Assembly: GCF_024345795.1 (NCBI RefSeq)
Contig: NZ_JAGQBU010000005.1
Coordinates: 62,001 to 126,000, forward strand
Length of the DNA: 64,000 bases
Source: Synechococcus sp. J7-Johnson
Lineage (GTDB): Bacteria; Cyanobacteriota; Cyanobacteriia; PCC-6307; Cyanobiaceae
Direction of reading: 5' to 3'
The notes under the pieces were generated by a model. It made no database searches and had not been told where the DNA came from. It saw only the letters and a list, made by a program, of their open reading frames with translations. Below, piece after piece: positions 8,069-17,586 of the stretch (position 1 is the stretch's first letter; each line of letters opens with the position of its first letter). A program made the translations under genes and the position numbers.

Positions 8069-9277
8069 GTGAACCCGCTCGAGAGCAGCAACGCTCCCCA
8101 GGCCCTGGTCGATGCCGCAGCAATCAGACTGCCGCCCCCACCTCCGCCGACTCCGGCCCCTGTGGATTCGGTCCATCCAACGCCGGAATCCGTGCGCCCG
8201 ACCTTCGGCGATCTGCCTCCCAGCCTTGAAGCGATCGTGGCAATCGCCGAAGCCAGGGACTTCTCCGACGTGCACATCAGCGTGGGCGAAACGCCCCGCT
8301 ATCGCGACCAGGGGGTGATGGTGAACACGGGCTGGCCCACCACCGACCGGGAGCAATTCCGGCGCTGGCTGGAGGAGATCGTCGAGCCCGCCGACCTGGA
8401 TCGTTTCCGTCGCGACCTGGACTTCGACGGGGCTTACGCATTCCCCTTCGCGCGCGTCCGCATCAACCTGCTGGAGAACGTGCGCGGCCCTGCGATGGTG
8501 CTGCGGCTCATCCCGTTAGAGGTGCCAAGCCTGGATCAACTGGCGATGCCGCCGGTGATGAAGCAGCTGGCCAACTATCCGAAGGGGCTGGTGCTGATGA
8601 CCGGCCCCACGGGCTGCGGCAAGAGCACCACCCTGGCCGCGATGATCGACTGGATCAACCGAACCGCCGCCAAGCACGTCATCACGATCGAAGATCCGGT
8701 GGAATTCGTGCACACCAGCCGCACCTGCCTGATTCGACAGCGGGAGGTGGGGCATCACACCAAGCACTTCCACACCGCCCTGAGAGCAGCGCTTAGGGAG
8801 GATCCCGATGTGATCCTGATCGGTGAAATCCGCGACCGCGACACCCTCACCACCGCCCTTGAAGCCGCCCAGACCGGCCACCTGGTCTTCGGAACCCTCC
8901 ACACCAATTCAGCCGTTCGCACGGTGGACCGGGTCATGGGACTGTTCGACCCGGCCAGCAAGGAACAGATGCGCCGCGAGCTGGCGGAATCCCTGCTGGC
9001 GGTGATCTCCCAGGGGTTGATCCGCACCGTGGGCGGGAAGCGCAGGGCCTATCACGATCTACTGGTGAACACTGAAGCCTGCCGCGACTACATCCAGCGC
9101 GGGGATCTCGACGAGGTGGAGCAGATCATGGCCCGCAGTGCCTTTGACGGAATGCAGACCATCAATCAATCACTGGCCGCACTTGTGGAAGAGGGTCAGG
9201 TGGATCCCCGCGAAGCCCTCTCCCACAGCCTCAAACCGAACGAGCTGGCCCAGACCCTGCGCGGTCGGATCAGCTGA
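8069..9277 (+). CDS. pilT: PilT-type twitching motility ATPase
   Basis: About 402 residues of the secretion/pilus retraction ATPase family. A Pro-rich leader of about 50 residues precedes the PAS-like N-domain (DFSDVHISVGETPRYRDQG). Walker A GPTGCGKSTT is at about 178-187, with Cys where Ser is usual. The Asp box is ITIEDPVEFVH, Walker B VILIGEIRD is at about 248-256 and the His box is FGTLHTNSA. It should power pilus retraction at the cytoplasmic membrane. No other pil gene is adjacent. The GTG at 8069 is an inferred start; the upstream frame is antisense to wecB. The PilT AIRNLIRE motif is diverged to ACRDYIQR. Confidence 0.88.
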   Translation: MNPLESSNAPQALVDAAAIRLPPPPPPTPAPVDSVHPTPESVRPTFGDLPPSLEAIVAIAEARDFSDVHISVGETPRYRDQGVMVNTGWPTTDREQFRRWLEEIVEPADLDRFRRDLDFDGAYAFPFARVRINLLENVRGPAMVLRLIPLEVPSLDQLAMPPVMKQLANYPKGLVLMTGPTGCGKSTTLAAMIDWINRTAAKHVITIEDPVEFVHTSRTCLIRQREVGHHTKHFHTALRAALREDPDVILIGEIRDRDTLTTALEAAQTGHLVFGTLHTNSAVRTVDRVMGLFDPASKEQMRRELAESLLAVISQGLIRTVGGKRRAYHDLLVNTEACRDYIQRGDLDEVEQIMARSAFDGMQTINQSLAALVEEGQVDPREALSHSLKPNELAQTLRGRIS

Positions 9278-9292
9278 GGGTGCCGACGCTGC

Positions 9293-9475
9293 TCAGGAGC
9301 GGGTGACCAGACGGATCAGCAGCAGACTCGCCAACCCCAGGGACAGGCCAAGCATGGCCAGGCGCCCGTTCCAGATCTCAGCCTGGGGAGTGAAACCACG
9401 GCGCCAGGCATTCAGTTCCTGTGGGTCGACATCGACGGGCTCGAGCAGGTTCTCGCTGATCTCAGCAGGGGCCAT
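9293..9475 (-). CDS. hli: high-light-inducible protein (Hlip, small CAB-like)
   Basis: 60 residues with one transmembrane helix containing the chlorophyll-binding signature AEIWNGRLAMLGLS (Glu33, Asn36, Arg38), the hallmark of Hlip/Scp proteins. These thylakoid proteins bind chlorophyll and carotenoid and protect newly made photosystem II under excess light. The ATG at 9475 is chosen; an in-frame TTG at 9490 would add five residues. It lies 33 bp downstream of tsaD on the same strand and could be read through from it or have its own promoter. No promoter box is clear in the 33 bp. It is convergent with pilT. Confidence 0.93.
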   Translation of the reverse strand: MAPAEISENLLEPVDVDPQELNAWRRGFTPQAEIWNGRLAMLGLSLGLASLLLIRLVTRS

Positions 9476-9508
9476 CTGTTCTCGTCCCAAGACAGATTTC
9501 CAAATACT

Positions 9509-10573
9509 CTAAAGCGACTTACAACCGGACCGCGTTTCGTAAAGGCTGCCGGCCTGCTCAAGCGTAAGGCGTGCCATCACCCCCAGATCGCAGCCGCTGC
9601 GGGCCCCGCTGGCCAGTCGGGCCGCGCCTGCCACGCCGATCATGGCGGCGTTGTCGGTGCAGTAGGCCAGGGGAGCCACGCGCCACTGCAGGCCGAGGAC
9701 GGCGCAGCGCTCCTCCATGGCCTGGCGCAGGCGGCGGTTGGCAGCCACTCCGCCCACCAGCACCACCGTGTCCAGCCCCTGATCCAGAGCGCAGCGGCAG
9801 CTGCGCTCCACCAGCACCTCCGCCACCACCCGCTCGAAACTGGCGGCGATGTCGGCAACAGGAAGCTCCTGCGGCTCCTGCTCGAGGCGCTGCACCAGCC
9901 GCAGCACCGCGGTCTTGAGACCACTGAAGCTGAAGTCGTAAGGATGGAACCCACCCTCTGGCCTGGACACCCGGCCCTTGGGCAAGGGAAAGCGTTGGGA
10001 ATCGCCGGTGGCGGCGGCCGCCTGGATGGCGGGGCCGCCGGGGTAGCCCAGTCCCAGCAGCCGCGCCACCTTGTCGAAGGCCTCCCCGGCTGCGTCGTCA
10101 TGGCTGCGTCCAAGCCGCTGGTAGGAGCCGACCCCATCGACCCGCACCAGCTCCGTGTGGCCGCCGCTGACCAGCAGCACCAGGTAAGGGCCTGGTGGAA
10201 GTGGCTCCCCCAGCTGCACCGAGCAGAGGTGCCCCTCAAGGTGGTGCACCCCCAGAAAGGGCAGGCCGTGCAGGCGGGCAAGGGTGCGACCGGTGATCGA
10301 TCCCACCAGCAGGGCCCCCACCAGCCCCGGTGCCACCGTGGCCGCGATTGCGTCGAGATCGGCGTAGTTCAGCCCCGACTCCGCCATCACCCGCTCCACC
10401 AGCTGGGGCAGGGCCTCTACATGGCGCCGGGAGGCGATTTCCGGCACCACCCCCCCCCAGCGGGCGTGCTCCTCCACCTGGGAGGCCACAGCGCTGGCGA
10501 GCACCTGGCGATCGCGCACGACGGCGGCGGCGGACTCGTCACAACTTGTTTCGACGGCCAGAACGGTGGGCAT
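9509..10573 (-). CDS. tsaD: tRNA N6-adenosine threonylcarbamoyltransferase TsaD
   Basis: 354 residues of the Kae1/TsaD ASKHA family, which transfers the threonylcarbamoyl group to A37 of ANN-decoding tRNAs with TsaB and TsaE. Seen are the N-terminal [27 protein letters not shown], the metal-binding HHLEGHL (HxxxH type), VSGGHTELV and [10 protein letters not shown]. Length is typical. It is divergent from psaF with a 77 bp gap and is followed by hli on the same strand. Nothing unusual is seen. Confidence 0.96.
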   Translation of the reverse strand: MPTVLAVETSCDESAAAVVRDRQVLASAVASQVEEHARWGGVVPEIASRRHVEALPQLVERVMAESGLNYADLDAIAATVAPGLVGALLVGSITGRTLARLHGLPFLGVHHLEGHLCSVQLGEPLPPGPYLVLLVSGGHTELVRVDGVGSYQRLGRSHDDAAGEAFDKVARLLGLGYPGGPAIQAAAATGDSQRFPLPKGRVSRPEGGFHPYDFSFSGLKTAVLRLVQRLEQEPQELPVADIAASFERVVAEVLVERSCRCALDQGLDTVVLVGGVAANRRLRQAMEERCAVLGLQWRVAPLAYCTDNAAMIGVAGAARLASGARSGCDLGVMARLTLEQAGSLYETRSGCKSL

Positions 10574-10650
10574 GGGCTCCAGGGAAGTCCCCTACTGTCC
10601 GCGTGTGACATCCTGCCTTCCCGCAGGTCTTAATCCCAGCACCGGACACG

Positions 10651-11130
10651 ATGCGCCGTCTCTTTGCTGTTCTGATTTCAGCCTTCCTGATCTTCGGCTT
10701 CGCCCCCATGGCGAACGCCGATCTGGCAGGGCTGACCCCCTGTGCTGAGAGCCCCCGCTTCCAGCAGCGGGCGAGCCAAGCCACCAACGACCAGGCCAAG
10801 GCCCGGTTCGCGAACTACAGCCAGGCCCTCTGTGGCACCGATGGATTGCCCCGTCTCATCGTCGATGGCCGCTTCAGCCATGCCGGTGATTTCCTGATCC
10901 CTGGCCTCCTCTTCCTCTACATCGCTGGCACGATCGGCTGGGCCGGCCGTAGCTACCTGATTGCCATCCGCGGCAGCAAGGACGCCACCATGCGTGAAAT
11001 CCAGATCGATCTGCCCCTGGCGTTCAAATCCACCCTGTCCGCCGCCGTCTGGCCCCTGGCAGCCTTCAGTGAGTTCGCCAGCGGAAAAATGGTGGAAGCC
11101 GACGCCAAAGTGACCGTTTCCCCCCGCTGA
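10651..11130 (+). CDS. psaF: photosystem I reaction centre subunit III (PsaF)
   Basis: 159 residues. A cleavable signal peptide spans residues 1-23 (ending PMANA, mature start DLAGLTPC), followed by the lumenal domain with the paired Cys residues and two hydrophobic helices. PsaF is the lumen-exposed subunit of photosystem I near the docking site of plastocyanin or cytochrome c6. It lies 11 bp upstream of psaJ, the usual psaFJ operon, which ends in the terminator at 11287-11316. The 77 bp upstream region must hold the promoter, but I see no convincing RpaB/HLR1 repeat there. Confidence 0.97.
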   Translation: MRRLFAVLISAFLIFGFAPMANADLAGLTPCAESPRFQQRASQATNDQAKARFANYSQALCGTDGLPRLIVDGRFSHAGDFLIPGLLFLYIAGTIGWAGRSYLIAIRGSKDATMREIQIDLPLAFKSTLSAAVWPLAAFSEFASGKMVEADAKVTVSPR

Positions 11131-11141
11131 TTCCTAGACCC

Positions 11142-11258
11142 ATGAAGAAATTCCTCACCACCGCCCCCGTTGTTGCCGCCGTCTGGTTCACGCTCACGGC
11201 CGGGATCACCATCGAGATTTTCCGCTTCTTCCCGGATCTGATCATCCACCCCCTCTGA
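11142..11258 (+). CDS. psaJ: photosystem I subunit IX (PsaJ)
   Basis: 38-residue single-helix protein. It starts [15 protein letters not shown] and ends [10 protein letters not shown], both characteristic of PsaJ. PsaJ packs against PsaF and stabilises its position in photosystem I, and both are encoded here as an operon with an 11 bp gap. The length is standard for cyanobacterial PsaJ. Confidence 0.96.
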   Translation: MKKFLTTAPVVAAVWFTLTAGITIEIFRFFPDLIIHPL

Positions 11259-11286
11259 AAGCCTGCATCAGGCCTCATTGATCGTT

Positions 11287-11316
11287 AAAAGCGGCCCTTC
11301 AACAGGCCGCTTTTTT
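11287..11316 (+). terminator. Rho-independent terminator of psaFJ
   Basis: The arms AAAAGCGGCC (11287-11296) and GGCCGCTTTT (11305-11314) are perfectly complementary around an 8-base loop CTTCAACA, and the 3' arm runs into a T tract to 11316. It lies 28 bp after the psaJ stop. The A-rich 5' flank would also give a U tract to gmk transcripts arriving on the other strand, so it may work in both directions. Confidence 0.92.
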
Positions 11317-11362
11317 CATGTCTGCTCCTCCCTCCTTGGGTTCCAGTCTTCGCATGTCTCGT

Positions 11363-11956
11363 CTATTGGATATGGCAGGCATCACCGAACCCCAGCAGCA
11401 GCTCCAACTCCTCCAGGGCCACGCCAAGGTCGGCGTTCACCAACACGGCGTCGAACTCAGCCTCGGCCATCAGTTCCTGGCGTGCGCGTGCCAGCCGCCG
11501 CTTGATGGCCTCCTCGTTGTCGGTGCCCCTTCCACGGATGCGCCGCTCCAGCTCCTCGAAACTGGGGGGCTTGATGAACACATGAAACCCGGCTGGGAAG
11601 CTGCGCCGCACCTGACGGGCCCCCTCAAGTTCGATCTCCAGCAACACCGGCTGTCCCTCGGCCAGATGCTGCTCCACGGGAAGCCGCGGCGTGCCATAGA
11701 GGTTGCCGGCAAACTCGGCCCACTCCAGAAAACCACCTGTCTGCACCTGGGACTCGAAGCGCTCGCGATCGAGAAAGCGATAGGTGGCTGCATCGATCTC
11801 ACCAGGCCTGGGCGCGCGGGTGGTGGCCGAAACCGACAGCCAGATGTCGGGATGGCGCTGCAGAAGAGCCGCCACGAGTGTGCCCTTGCCCACACCACTG
11901 GGGCCGCTGATCACGGTGAGCCGTCCTGGCGTTGAAGGCGATCCCATGGGGGTCAT
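11363..11956 (-). CDS. gmk: guanylate kinase
   Basis: About 197 residues. The P-loop [12 protein letters not shown] near the N-terminus, the GMP-binding region [19 protein letters not shown] and the lid with the Arg-rich [21 protein letters not shown] identify guanylate kinase (GMP + ATP to GDP + ADP), a nucleotide-salvage enzyme of the cytoplasm. Two close ATGs (11956 and 11947) are possible and neither has a strong Shine-Dalgarno; the longer is used. The usual psaF-psaJ-gmk neighbourhood is kept, with gmk convergent to psaFJ. Confidence 0.94.
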   Translation of the reverse strand: MTPMGSPSTPGRLTVISGPSGVGKGTLVAALLQRHPDIWLSVSATTRAPRPGEIDAATYRFLDRERFESQVQTGGFLEWAEFAGNLYGTPRLPVEQHLAEGQPVLLEIELEGARQVRRSFPAGFHVFIKPPSFEELERRIRGRGTDNEEAIKRRLARARQELMAEAEFDAVLVNADLGVALEELELLLGFGDACHIQ

Positions 11957-12014
11957 CGGCTGGCCAGCAGAGTAGAGGGATCCCACCGCACGCTCCGGCG
12001 TGGAGCGGCAGCCC

Positions 12015-13814
12015 ATGGCGCCCCAGACCCAGCCAAGCCCGGCCATCCAGGCCATGGATCTCACCACCCTGCGGGCGGTGCTGGCGGAGCTGCGTCCCCT
12101 GCTGGTGCCGGCACGCTTCGAGAAGGCTCAGCAGCCCAATCCCCACACCCTGCAGCTGGGGCTGCGCGGTCTGAGCGGAATGCGCTGGCTGGAGATCAGC
12201 TGGCTGGCGGCGGCCCCCCGATTGCTGGCGATCGATCCGCCGCCGAAGCAGGGGGACGGCAGCACCCTGGCTCGGGTTCTCCAACACGGCCTGTCTGGAC
12301 TGGCCCTGGTGGCGATCGAGCAGGAGGGCTTCGAGCGGGTGGTGGATCTGCACTTCGCGCCCCGGCCCGGGGAACCCAGTGGCCGCCGTCTGGTGGTGGA
12401 GCTGATGGGCCGCCACAGCAACGTGTTCCTGCTCGATGCCCAGGGAAGGGTGGTGAGCCTGGCCCGCCAGGTACGGGAGCAGCAGTCACGGCTGCGGCCG
12501 ATCGCCAGTGGCTCCAGCTATGTACGCCCGCCGGCCCTGCAGTCGGATCAACCCAGCCTCAGGGAGACCCAGGAACGCTGGCTGCGGCGGCTGCAGCTGG
12601 TACCGGTGTCCTTGCGTCAGGCCCTGCAACAGACTTACCAGGGGATCAGTCCAGCCCTGGCGCTGCAGCTTGCCGATGGGGCGCCGGTGCCGGCGGTGGA
12701 GTTGCTGGCTCAACCTGTGGGCGAACTCAGGCAGGAGCACTGGGATCACCTCTGGGCGCGCTGGCAGCGCTGGCTGCAGGACCTGGAGCAGGAGCGCTTC
12801 GGCTGGGAAGAATGTGACTCCACAACTGGCTCTGGCGGCTCCAGCCACTACCGCTGCTGGGGCACCGCCAGCCGTGGGCCCGTCAACGCCCCCCTGGCGG
12901 CCTACTACAGGCAGCGGCTGGGCCAGGGGGAACTGCAGCGACGCCGGGCGTGCCTGGAGCTGAAACTGCTGGCGGCCCGGGAGCGGGAGGAACGCCAGCG
13001 GCAGCAGCAGCAAGCCCTGCTCGATCAGGTGGAGAGCGGGCATGATCTGCGCCGGCAAGCCGACGCCCTGCTCTGTCTGGAGGCCCCCAGCCGCGAGCAG
13101 GTGGGCGAGGCCCAGGCCCTCTACCGGCGGGCCCGGCGGCTGCGGCGCTCGGTGGTCTCGATCACCCCCCGGCTGGAGTTGCATCAGCGACAGCTTGAGC
13201 GAATCGACGCCAGCCTGGCCTTCCTCGCCCTGCACAGCCCAGAGATCAGCCCCGGCCACGGCAACCATGTCGGGGATCTGGAGGACGCCCTCAGCCAGCT
13301 GGAGGCCCTTGAGCAAGAGAGCGATGAGCTGCTGGCCAGGGGAGGCGCTGAAGGGCGCCGCTCCGGCCGCCGCGGTCCGCCCCGCCCAGGCCAGGCCAGC
13401 ACCCCGTCCCCCCTGGAGCTGCTGACGCCCGGCGGCCTGCGGGTGCAGGTGGGCCGCAACCACCGCCAGAACGAGTGGATCAGCCTGCGCCAGGCCCGCC
13501 GAGGCGATCTCTGGTTCCACGCCCAGGAATGCCCGGGCAGTCATGTGATGCTCAAGGCCTCAGCGTCTGTGGCAGCCGACGCCGACCTCCAGCTGGCCGC
13601 TGATCTGGCAGCCCACTTCAGCCGAGCTCGTCACAATGGGCGCGTGCCGGTGTTGAAGGTGCCCTGCGATCAGCTGCAACGACTTGCCGGGGCTGCCGCC
13701 GGCACCGTGACCCACAAGGGGGGGGAGGTGGTCTGGGCCTCGCCCGAGCGGGCCGCCCACTGGCTCGCGGCGGCGGAATCTGTGCCTAAGGTCCCAGCGG
13801 AGCCAGGGCCATGA
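12015..13814 (+). CDS. NFACT-family (RqcH/fibronectin-binding-like) RNA-binding protein
   Basis: About 599 residues with the NFACT layout: NFACT-N ([13 protein letters not shown] onward, [16 protein letters not shown] at about residue 130), helix-hairpin-helix and coiled-coil middle ([19 protein letters not shown]), and NFACT-R ([37 protein letters not shown]) at the C-terminus. Family members such as RqcH bind the 50S-peptidyl-tRNA complex and add Ala tails in ribosome rescue. The ATG at 12015 has a GGAG nine bases upstream; ATG 12054 is an alternative. It overlaps tatC by four bases (ATGA), suggesting coupled translation. Function by family only. Confidence 0.87.
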   Translation: MAPQTQPSPAIQAMDLTTLRAVLAELRPLLVPARFEKAQQPNPHTLQLGLRGLSGMRWLEISWLAAAPRLLAIDPPPKQGDGSTLARVLQHGLSGLALVAIEQEGFERVVDLHFAPRPGEPSGRRLVVELMGRHSNVFLLDAQGRVVSLARQVREQQSRLRPIASGSSYVRPPALQSDQPSLRETQERWLRRLQLVPVSLRQALQQTYQGISPALALQLADGAPVPAVELLAQPVGELRQEHWDHLWARWQRWLQDLEQERFGWEECDSTTGSGGSSHYRCWGTASRGPVNAPLAAYYRQRLGQGELQRRRACLELKLLAAREREERQRQQQQALLDQVESGHDLRRQADALLCLEAPSREQVGEAQALYRRARRLRRSVVSITPRLELHQRQLERIDASLAFLALHSPEISPGHGNHVGDLEDALSQLEALEQESDELLARGGAEGRRSGRRGPPRPGQASTPSPLELLTPGGLRVQVGRNHRQNEWISLRQARRGDLWFHAQECPGSHVMLKASASVAADADLQLAADLAAHFSRARHNGRVPVLKVPCDQLQRLAGAAAGTVTHKGGEVVWASPERAAHWLAAAESVPKVPAEPGP

Positions 13815-14626
13815 GCGAACCAACCCCATCCACAGCCAGCGGCGGATCAACCGGAACCGCCCTGCCCGCGCCGGCACCCATCCGCGTCAGCCGCCCGGAT
13901 GAGTTCCCCGCAGAAGTGGAGATGACCCTGGTGGAACACCTGGAGGAGCTGCGGCGGCGCGTGCTGCGCAGCCTGCTGGCCCTGGTGGTTTCCGCGGCCG
14001 TCTGCCTGGCGCTAGTACGCCCCCTGGTGCGTGTGCTGCAGGTGCCGGCGGTAGGCATGCGCTTTCTGCAGCTGGCACCTGGCGAATTCCTGTTCGTCTC
14101 CCTGAAGGTGGCCGGCTACGCCGGACTCACCCTGGTGCTCCCCTACATCCTCTATGAGCTGCTTTCCTTCGTGCTGCCCGGGCTCACCCGGCGTGAGCGG
14201 CGACTGGTGGCCCCCGCAGTGGCGGCATCGGCGGTGCTGTTCATGGCAGGCCTGGCCTTCGCCTGGTGGGCGCTGGTGCCCGCTGCCCTGCGCTTCCTGG
14301 TGAACTACGGGGCCGATGTGGTTGAACCGATCTGGTCGATCGAGCGCTACCTCGACTTCGTACTGCTGCTGATGGTGGCCACTGGACTGGCCTTCGAGCT
14401 GCCGGTGCTGCAGCTGCTGCTCGGGGCCTTCGGGCTGGTGGGATCCCGCACCATGCTGGGTGCCTGGCGCTGGGTGGTGCTGGGCTCGGCCCTGGCCGGC
14501 GCCGTCCTCACTCCCTCCACAGACCCGGTGACGATGTTGCTTCTCACTGGAGCAATCACGGCCCTGTTCCTGATCGGGGTGGCGCTGGTGGCACTGGTGG
14601 AGCAGGTGAGGCCCGAGCCCGCCTGA
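13811..14626 (+). CDS. tatC: twin-arginine translocase subunit TatC
   Basis: 271 residues with six hydrophobic helices. The N-terminal cytoplasmic signature MTLVEHLEELRRRVLRSLLA (about residues 38-57) is the TatC signal-peptide recognition site, and the conserved loop LPYILYELLSFVLPGLTRRER follows. TatC receives folded cofactor proteins with twin-Arg signals, including the Rieske protein PetC encoded just downstream at 15138. The first 35 residues are an unconserved Pro/Ser-rich leader. The start overlaps the upstream NFACT stop. Confidence 0.95.
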   Translation: MSEPTPSTASGGSTGTALPAPAPIRVSRPDEFPAEVEMTLVEHLEELRRRVLRSLLALVVSAAVCLALVRPLVRVLQVPAVGMRFLQLAPGEFLFVSLKVAGYAGLTLVLPYILYELLSFVLPGLTRRERRLVAPAVAASAVLFMAGLAFAWWALVPAALRFLVNYGADVVEPIWSIERYLDFVLLLMVATGLAFELPVLQLLLGAFGLVGSRTMLGAWRWVVLGSALAGAVLTPSTDPVTMLLLTGAITALFLIGVALVALVEQVRPEPA

Positions 14627-14638
14627 ACCGCTCTGAGG

Positions 14639-14989
14639 TCAAAGCAGGAATTCACTGCTGCGCCCATCCGCTGCCGGCTCCAGAGCCAGGCTCATAGCCT
14701 TGCCAAGCCGCGGCCGATCTCTTGTGGTGCTCAGCCACCCCCTCACCTGCTCCGCCACCTGGAGATTGTTGAGCACCTCCACCAGCTCCCGCAGACGGGC
14801 TTCGTAGCCGGCGGCATCGAGCGGGAAAGACTGCTGCTCGAGATAAGCCCACATCACCTGCAGGTACAAGCGCCCTCGGCGCTGGACCAGCTGCAGGTCG
14901 TAGGAGGCCTGCCAGCGAGAGCGCAGCAACGTGATCACCTCCTCATAACGAAGAGGCGCCGGGGCGAAGGGAGCGGCTGGATCGGACAA
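14639..14989 (-). CDS. DUF3067 family protein
   Basis: 116 residues. The block [20 protein letters not shown] and [20 protein letters not shown] match DUF3067, a small soluble family of cyanobacteria and plastids with no assigned biochemical role. The listed start is a TTG at 14989; an internal GTG (VITLLRSRW) closer to where relatives begin is equally possible. It is divergent from petC, so the 148 bp between them serves both, and convergent with tatC. Confidence 0.78.
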   Translation of the reverse strand: MSDPAAPFAPAPLRYEEVITLLRSRWQASYDLQLVQRRGRLYLQVMWAYLEQQSFPLDAAGYEARLRELVEVLNNLQVAEQVRGWLSTTRDRPRLGKAMSLALEPAADGRSSEFLL

Positions 14990-15094
14990 CGGCGAGGACG
15001 GCGAGGAGGAGCGCAGCGGTGGAAGTCACAACAGCATGTTGCGGCAGCTGATCAGACCCCCGATCTGGCCGCCTGGGGCCGGAGGTGCAACGGT

Positions 15095-15100
15095 CATAAT
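15095..15100 (+). promoter_or_regulatory. petC: candidate -10 box of petCA
   Basis: CATAAT, 37 bases before the petC ATG, is the only TATAAT-like hexamer in an otherwise G+C-rich intergenic stretch. An AAGGAA Shine-Dalgarno-like run (15125-15130) sits between it and the ATG. No convincing -35 box is visible. Confidence 0.4.
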
Positions 15101-15137
15101 GATCGGCACGTTGCTTCGGCACCAAGGAACGCCTCGT

Positions 15138-15674
15138 ATGACCCAGATCCCTGTGAGCGATGTGCCCGGAATGGGTCGTCGGCAGTTCATGAATCTGCTC
15201 ACCTTCGGCACGGTCACAGGGGTTGCCCTTGGCGCTCTCTACCCGGTGGTCAACTACTTCATCCCCCCCAGGGCCGCTGGCGGTGGCGGCGGCACAACAG
15301 CCAAGGATGAGCTGGGCAACACCGTGACGGCCACCGGCTGGCTCTCCACCCACAAGGAAGGCGACCGCAGCCTGGTGCAGGGGCTCAAGGGTGATCCCAC
15401 CTACCTGCTGGTGGAAGGTCCCGAGGCGATCGGCAGCTACGGCATCAACGCCATCTGCACCCATCTGGGCTGCGTCGTGCCCTGGAACAGCGGCGCCAAC
15501 AAGTTCATGTGCCCCTGTCACGGCAGCCAGTACGACGCCACCGGCAAGGTGGTGCGCGGTCCGGCACCCCTCTCCCTGGTTCTGGCCAACGTCACGGTCG
15601 AGAACGACACCGTGTTCCTGAGCCAGTGGAGCGACACCGACTTCCGGACTGGCGACAAGCCCTGGTGGGCCTGA
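15138..15674 (+). CDS. petC: cytochrome b6f Rieske iron-sulfur subunit
   Basis: 178 residues. A twin-Arg n-region (GRRQF, residues 13-17) precedes one membrane helix (about 20-42), then a Gly-rich hinge (AAGGGGGTT) and the Rieske fold. Cluster ligands are in CTHLGC (Cys107, His109) and CPCHGS (Cys125, His128), with the disulfide Cys112 and Cys127. It carries electrons from plastoquinol to cytochrome f at the lumenal side of the thylakoid. The 46 bp gap to petA fits the standard petCA operon. The ATG at 15138 is favoured over an upstream in-frame Met at 15036. Confidence 0.97.
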   Translation: MTQIPVSDVPGMGRRQFMNLLTFGTVTGVALGALYPVVNYFIPPRAAGGGGGTTAKDELGNTVTATGWLSTHKEGDRSLVQGLKGDPTYLLVEGPEAIGSYGINAICTHLGCVVPWNSGANKFMCPCHGSQYDATGKVVRGPAPLSLVLANVTVENDTVFLSQWSDTDFRTGDKPWWA

Positions 15675-15720
15675 TCCACCCCGTTCTCCCTTTCCTTCGT
15701 CGCCCGTTCGCCCACCCACC

Positions 15721-16653
15721 ATGCGTCGTTCCCTCTCCCTGCTGCTGAGCTCCCTGCTCGTCGCTGCTGCCCTGCTGGTCGCTCCCCAGGCCAGCTGGGC
15801 CTATCCGTTCTGGGCTCAGCAGAATTACGCCAGCCCCCGTGAAGCCACCGGCAAGATCGTCTGCGCGAACTGCCACCTGGCCAAGAAGGCCACCCAGGTG
15901 GAGGTGCCCCAGGCTGTGATGCCCGACACCGTCTTCAAGGCGGTGGTCAAGATTCCCTACGACACCGCCGTGCAGCAGGTGGGAGCTGACGGCAGCCGTT
16001 CCGGCCTGAACGTGGGTGCGGTGGTGATGCTCCCCGATGGCTTCAAGCTGGCTCCTCCTGAGCGACTGAGCGAGGAGCTGAAGGAAGAAACCGCTGGTGT
16101 TTACTTCACCCAGTACAGCGAGAACGATCCCAACATTCTTCTGGTGGGCCCCCTGCCTGGCGACCAGCACCAGGAGATCGTCTTCCCGATCCTCTCGCCT
16201 GATCCGGGCAGCGACAGCTCCATTCACTTCGGTAAGTATTCGATCCACGTTGGGGGCAACCGGGGCCGTGGCCAGGTGTATCCCACCGGTGAGAAGAGCA
16301 ACAACGGGGCCTTCAACGCTTCCGTGGACGGCACAGTGGCCGCCATCACCCCTGGTGAGAACGGCGCTTCCGTGGTGGAGATCAGCACCGCCGATGGTCA
16401 GAGCGTGAGCGACACCATTCCCGCCGGCCCAACCCTCACCGTGGCGGTGGGTGACAGCGTCAGCGCCGGTGCCCCTCTCTCCGATGACCCCAACGTGGGT
16501 GGCTTCGGTCAGCTCGATGCTGAAATCGTCCTCCAGAATCCTGTCCGTATATATGGGATGCTCGCCTTCTTCGCGGCGGTGGCTCTGGCCCAGATCATGC
16601 TGGTGCTGAAGAAGAAGCAGGTGGAGAAGGTCCAGGCCGCTGAGGGCATCTGA
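15721..16653 (+). CDS. petA: cytochrome f
   Basis: 310 residues. The signal peptide spans residues 1-27 and cleavage before YPFWAQQ leaves Tyr28, whose alpha-amino group is the axial heme ligand. The c-type heme motif is CANCH at 48-52. The large and small beta domains follow, and the membrane anchor near the C-terminus ([18 protein letters not shown]) ends in a Lys-rich stroma-facing tail. It passes electrons from the Rieske centre to plastocyanin or cytochrome c6. Normal in every visible feature. Confidence 0.97.
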   Translation: MRRSLSLLLSSLLVAAALLVAPQASWAYPFWAQQNYASPREATGKIVCANCHLAKKATQVEVPQAVMPDTVFKAVVKIPYDTAVQQVGADGSRSGLNVGAVVMLPDGFKLAPPERLSEELKEETAGVYFTQYSENDPNILLVGPLPGDQHQEIVFPILSPDPGSDSSIHFGKYSIHVGGNRGRGQVYPTGEKSNNGAFNASVDGTVAAITPGENGASVVEISTADGQSVSDTIPAGPTLTVAVGDSVSAGAPLSDDPNVGGFGQLDAEIVLQNPVRIYGMLAFFAAVALAQIMLVLKKKQVEKVQAAEGI

Positions 16654-16683
16654 GGAGCCTTGACCACCATGCCGTTCGCCTGA

Positions 16684-17586
16684 GTGCATTCGTTGGAGTT
16701 TCTCTCCCAGGCCACTGCCCTGGCTGTGTTCACCTCACCGGGTCCCCTGATTGTTCAGCTGGGCCCCTTTTCCCTGCGCTGGTACGGCCTGCTGATCGCC
16801 TTGGCAGTGCTGGTAGGTCTGCGGCTGGCCACCCGGCTGGGCAAGGCCCGGGGCATCGACCCCGCCCTGATCGCTGACCTGCTGCCACTGCTGGTGCTGG
16901 CCGCTGTGCTGGGCGCCCGCCTCTATTACGTGTTGCTGGAGTGGCGGCAGTATCAGCTCAACTGGCTGGAGGCGCTGGCCATCTGGCGCGGCGGCATCGC
17001 AATCCACGGGGCTCTGATCGCCGGCACCCTGGCGGTGATCGCCTATTGCCGCTGGCGCAAGCTGGCCTTCTGGAACCTGCTTGATGTGCTGGTGCCCTCC
17101 GTTGCCCTCGGCCAGGCGATCGGGCGCTGGGGCAACTTCTTCAATTCAGAGGCCTTCGGCCTTCCAACCGACCTCCCCTGGAAGCTCTACATCCCCGCCC
17201 TCAACAGGCCGGCACAGTTCCTCGATCAGCAGTATTTCCACCCCACGTTCCTCTACGAATCCATCTGGAACCTCGCTGTGGTTACCTTGCTGCTCGCTCT
17301 GTTCCGCGCAGGGCTCAAAGGCCGCATAGCCTTGCCCCCCGGCGCCCTGAGCTGCATCTATCTGGTGAGCTACAGCCTCGGCAGATTCTGGATCGAAGGG
17401 CTGCGCACCGACCCGCTCTGTCTTTTCTCCACGCCGCCCTTCTGTGAGGGAGGCCTGCGCATGGCCCAGCTCATGAGCCTGCTGCTGATCGCGCTCGGCA
17501 GCTTCGGCCTCTGGCGGATCTACGGCCAGGACCGCCCCCTGCCCGATCCAGGCGGTGCTCCCCTTCTGCCCCGGTACCCCTCTTGA
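16684..17586 (+). CDS. lgt: prolipoprotein diacylglyceryl transferase Lgt
   Basis: 300 residues with about seven membrane helices. The family signature [15 protein letters not shown] lies mid-protein, and [18 protein letters not shown] near the N-terminus contains the conserved aromatic/Arg region. It adds diacylglycerol to the lipobox Cys of prolipoproteins at the plasma membrane. Likely clients in this window are the lipoproteins at 41605 and 44548. A GTG start is used. Its stop overlaps the cobM start, so the two are probably translated together. Confidence 0.94.
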   Translation: MHSLEFLSQATALAVFTSPGPLIVQLGPFSLRWYGLLIALAVLVGLRLATRLGKARGIDPALIADLLPLLVLAAVLGARLYYVLLEWRQYQLNWLEALAIWRGGIAIHGALIAGTLAVIAYCRWRKLAFWNLLDVLVPSVALGQAIGRWGNFFNSEAFGLPTDLPWKLYIPALNRPAQFLDQQYFHPTFLYESIWNLAVVTLLLALFRAGLKGRIALPPGALSCIYLVSYSLGRFWIEGLRTDPLCLFSTPPFCEGGLRMAQLMSLLLIALGSFGLWRIYGQDRPLPDPGGAPLLPRYPS

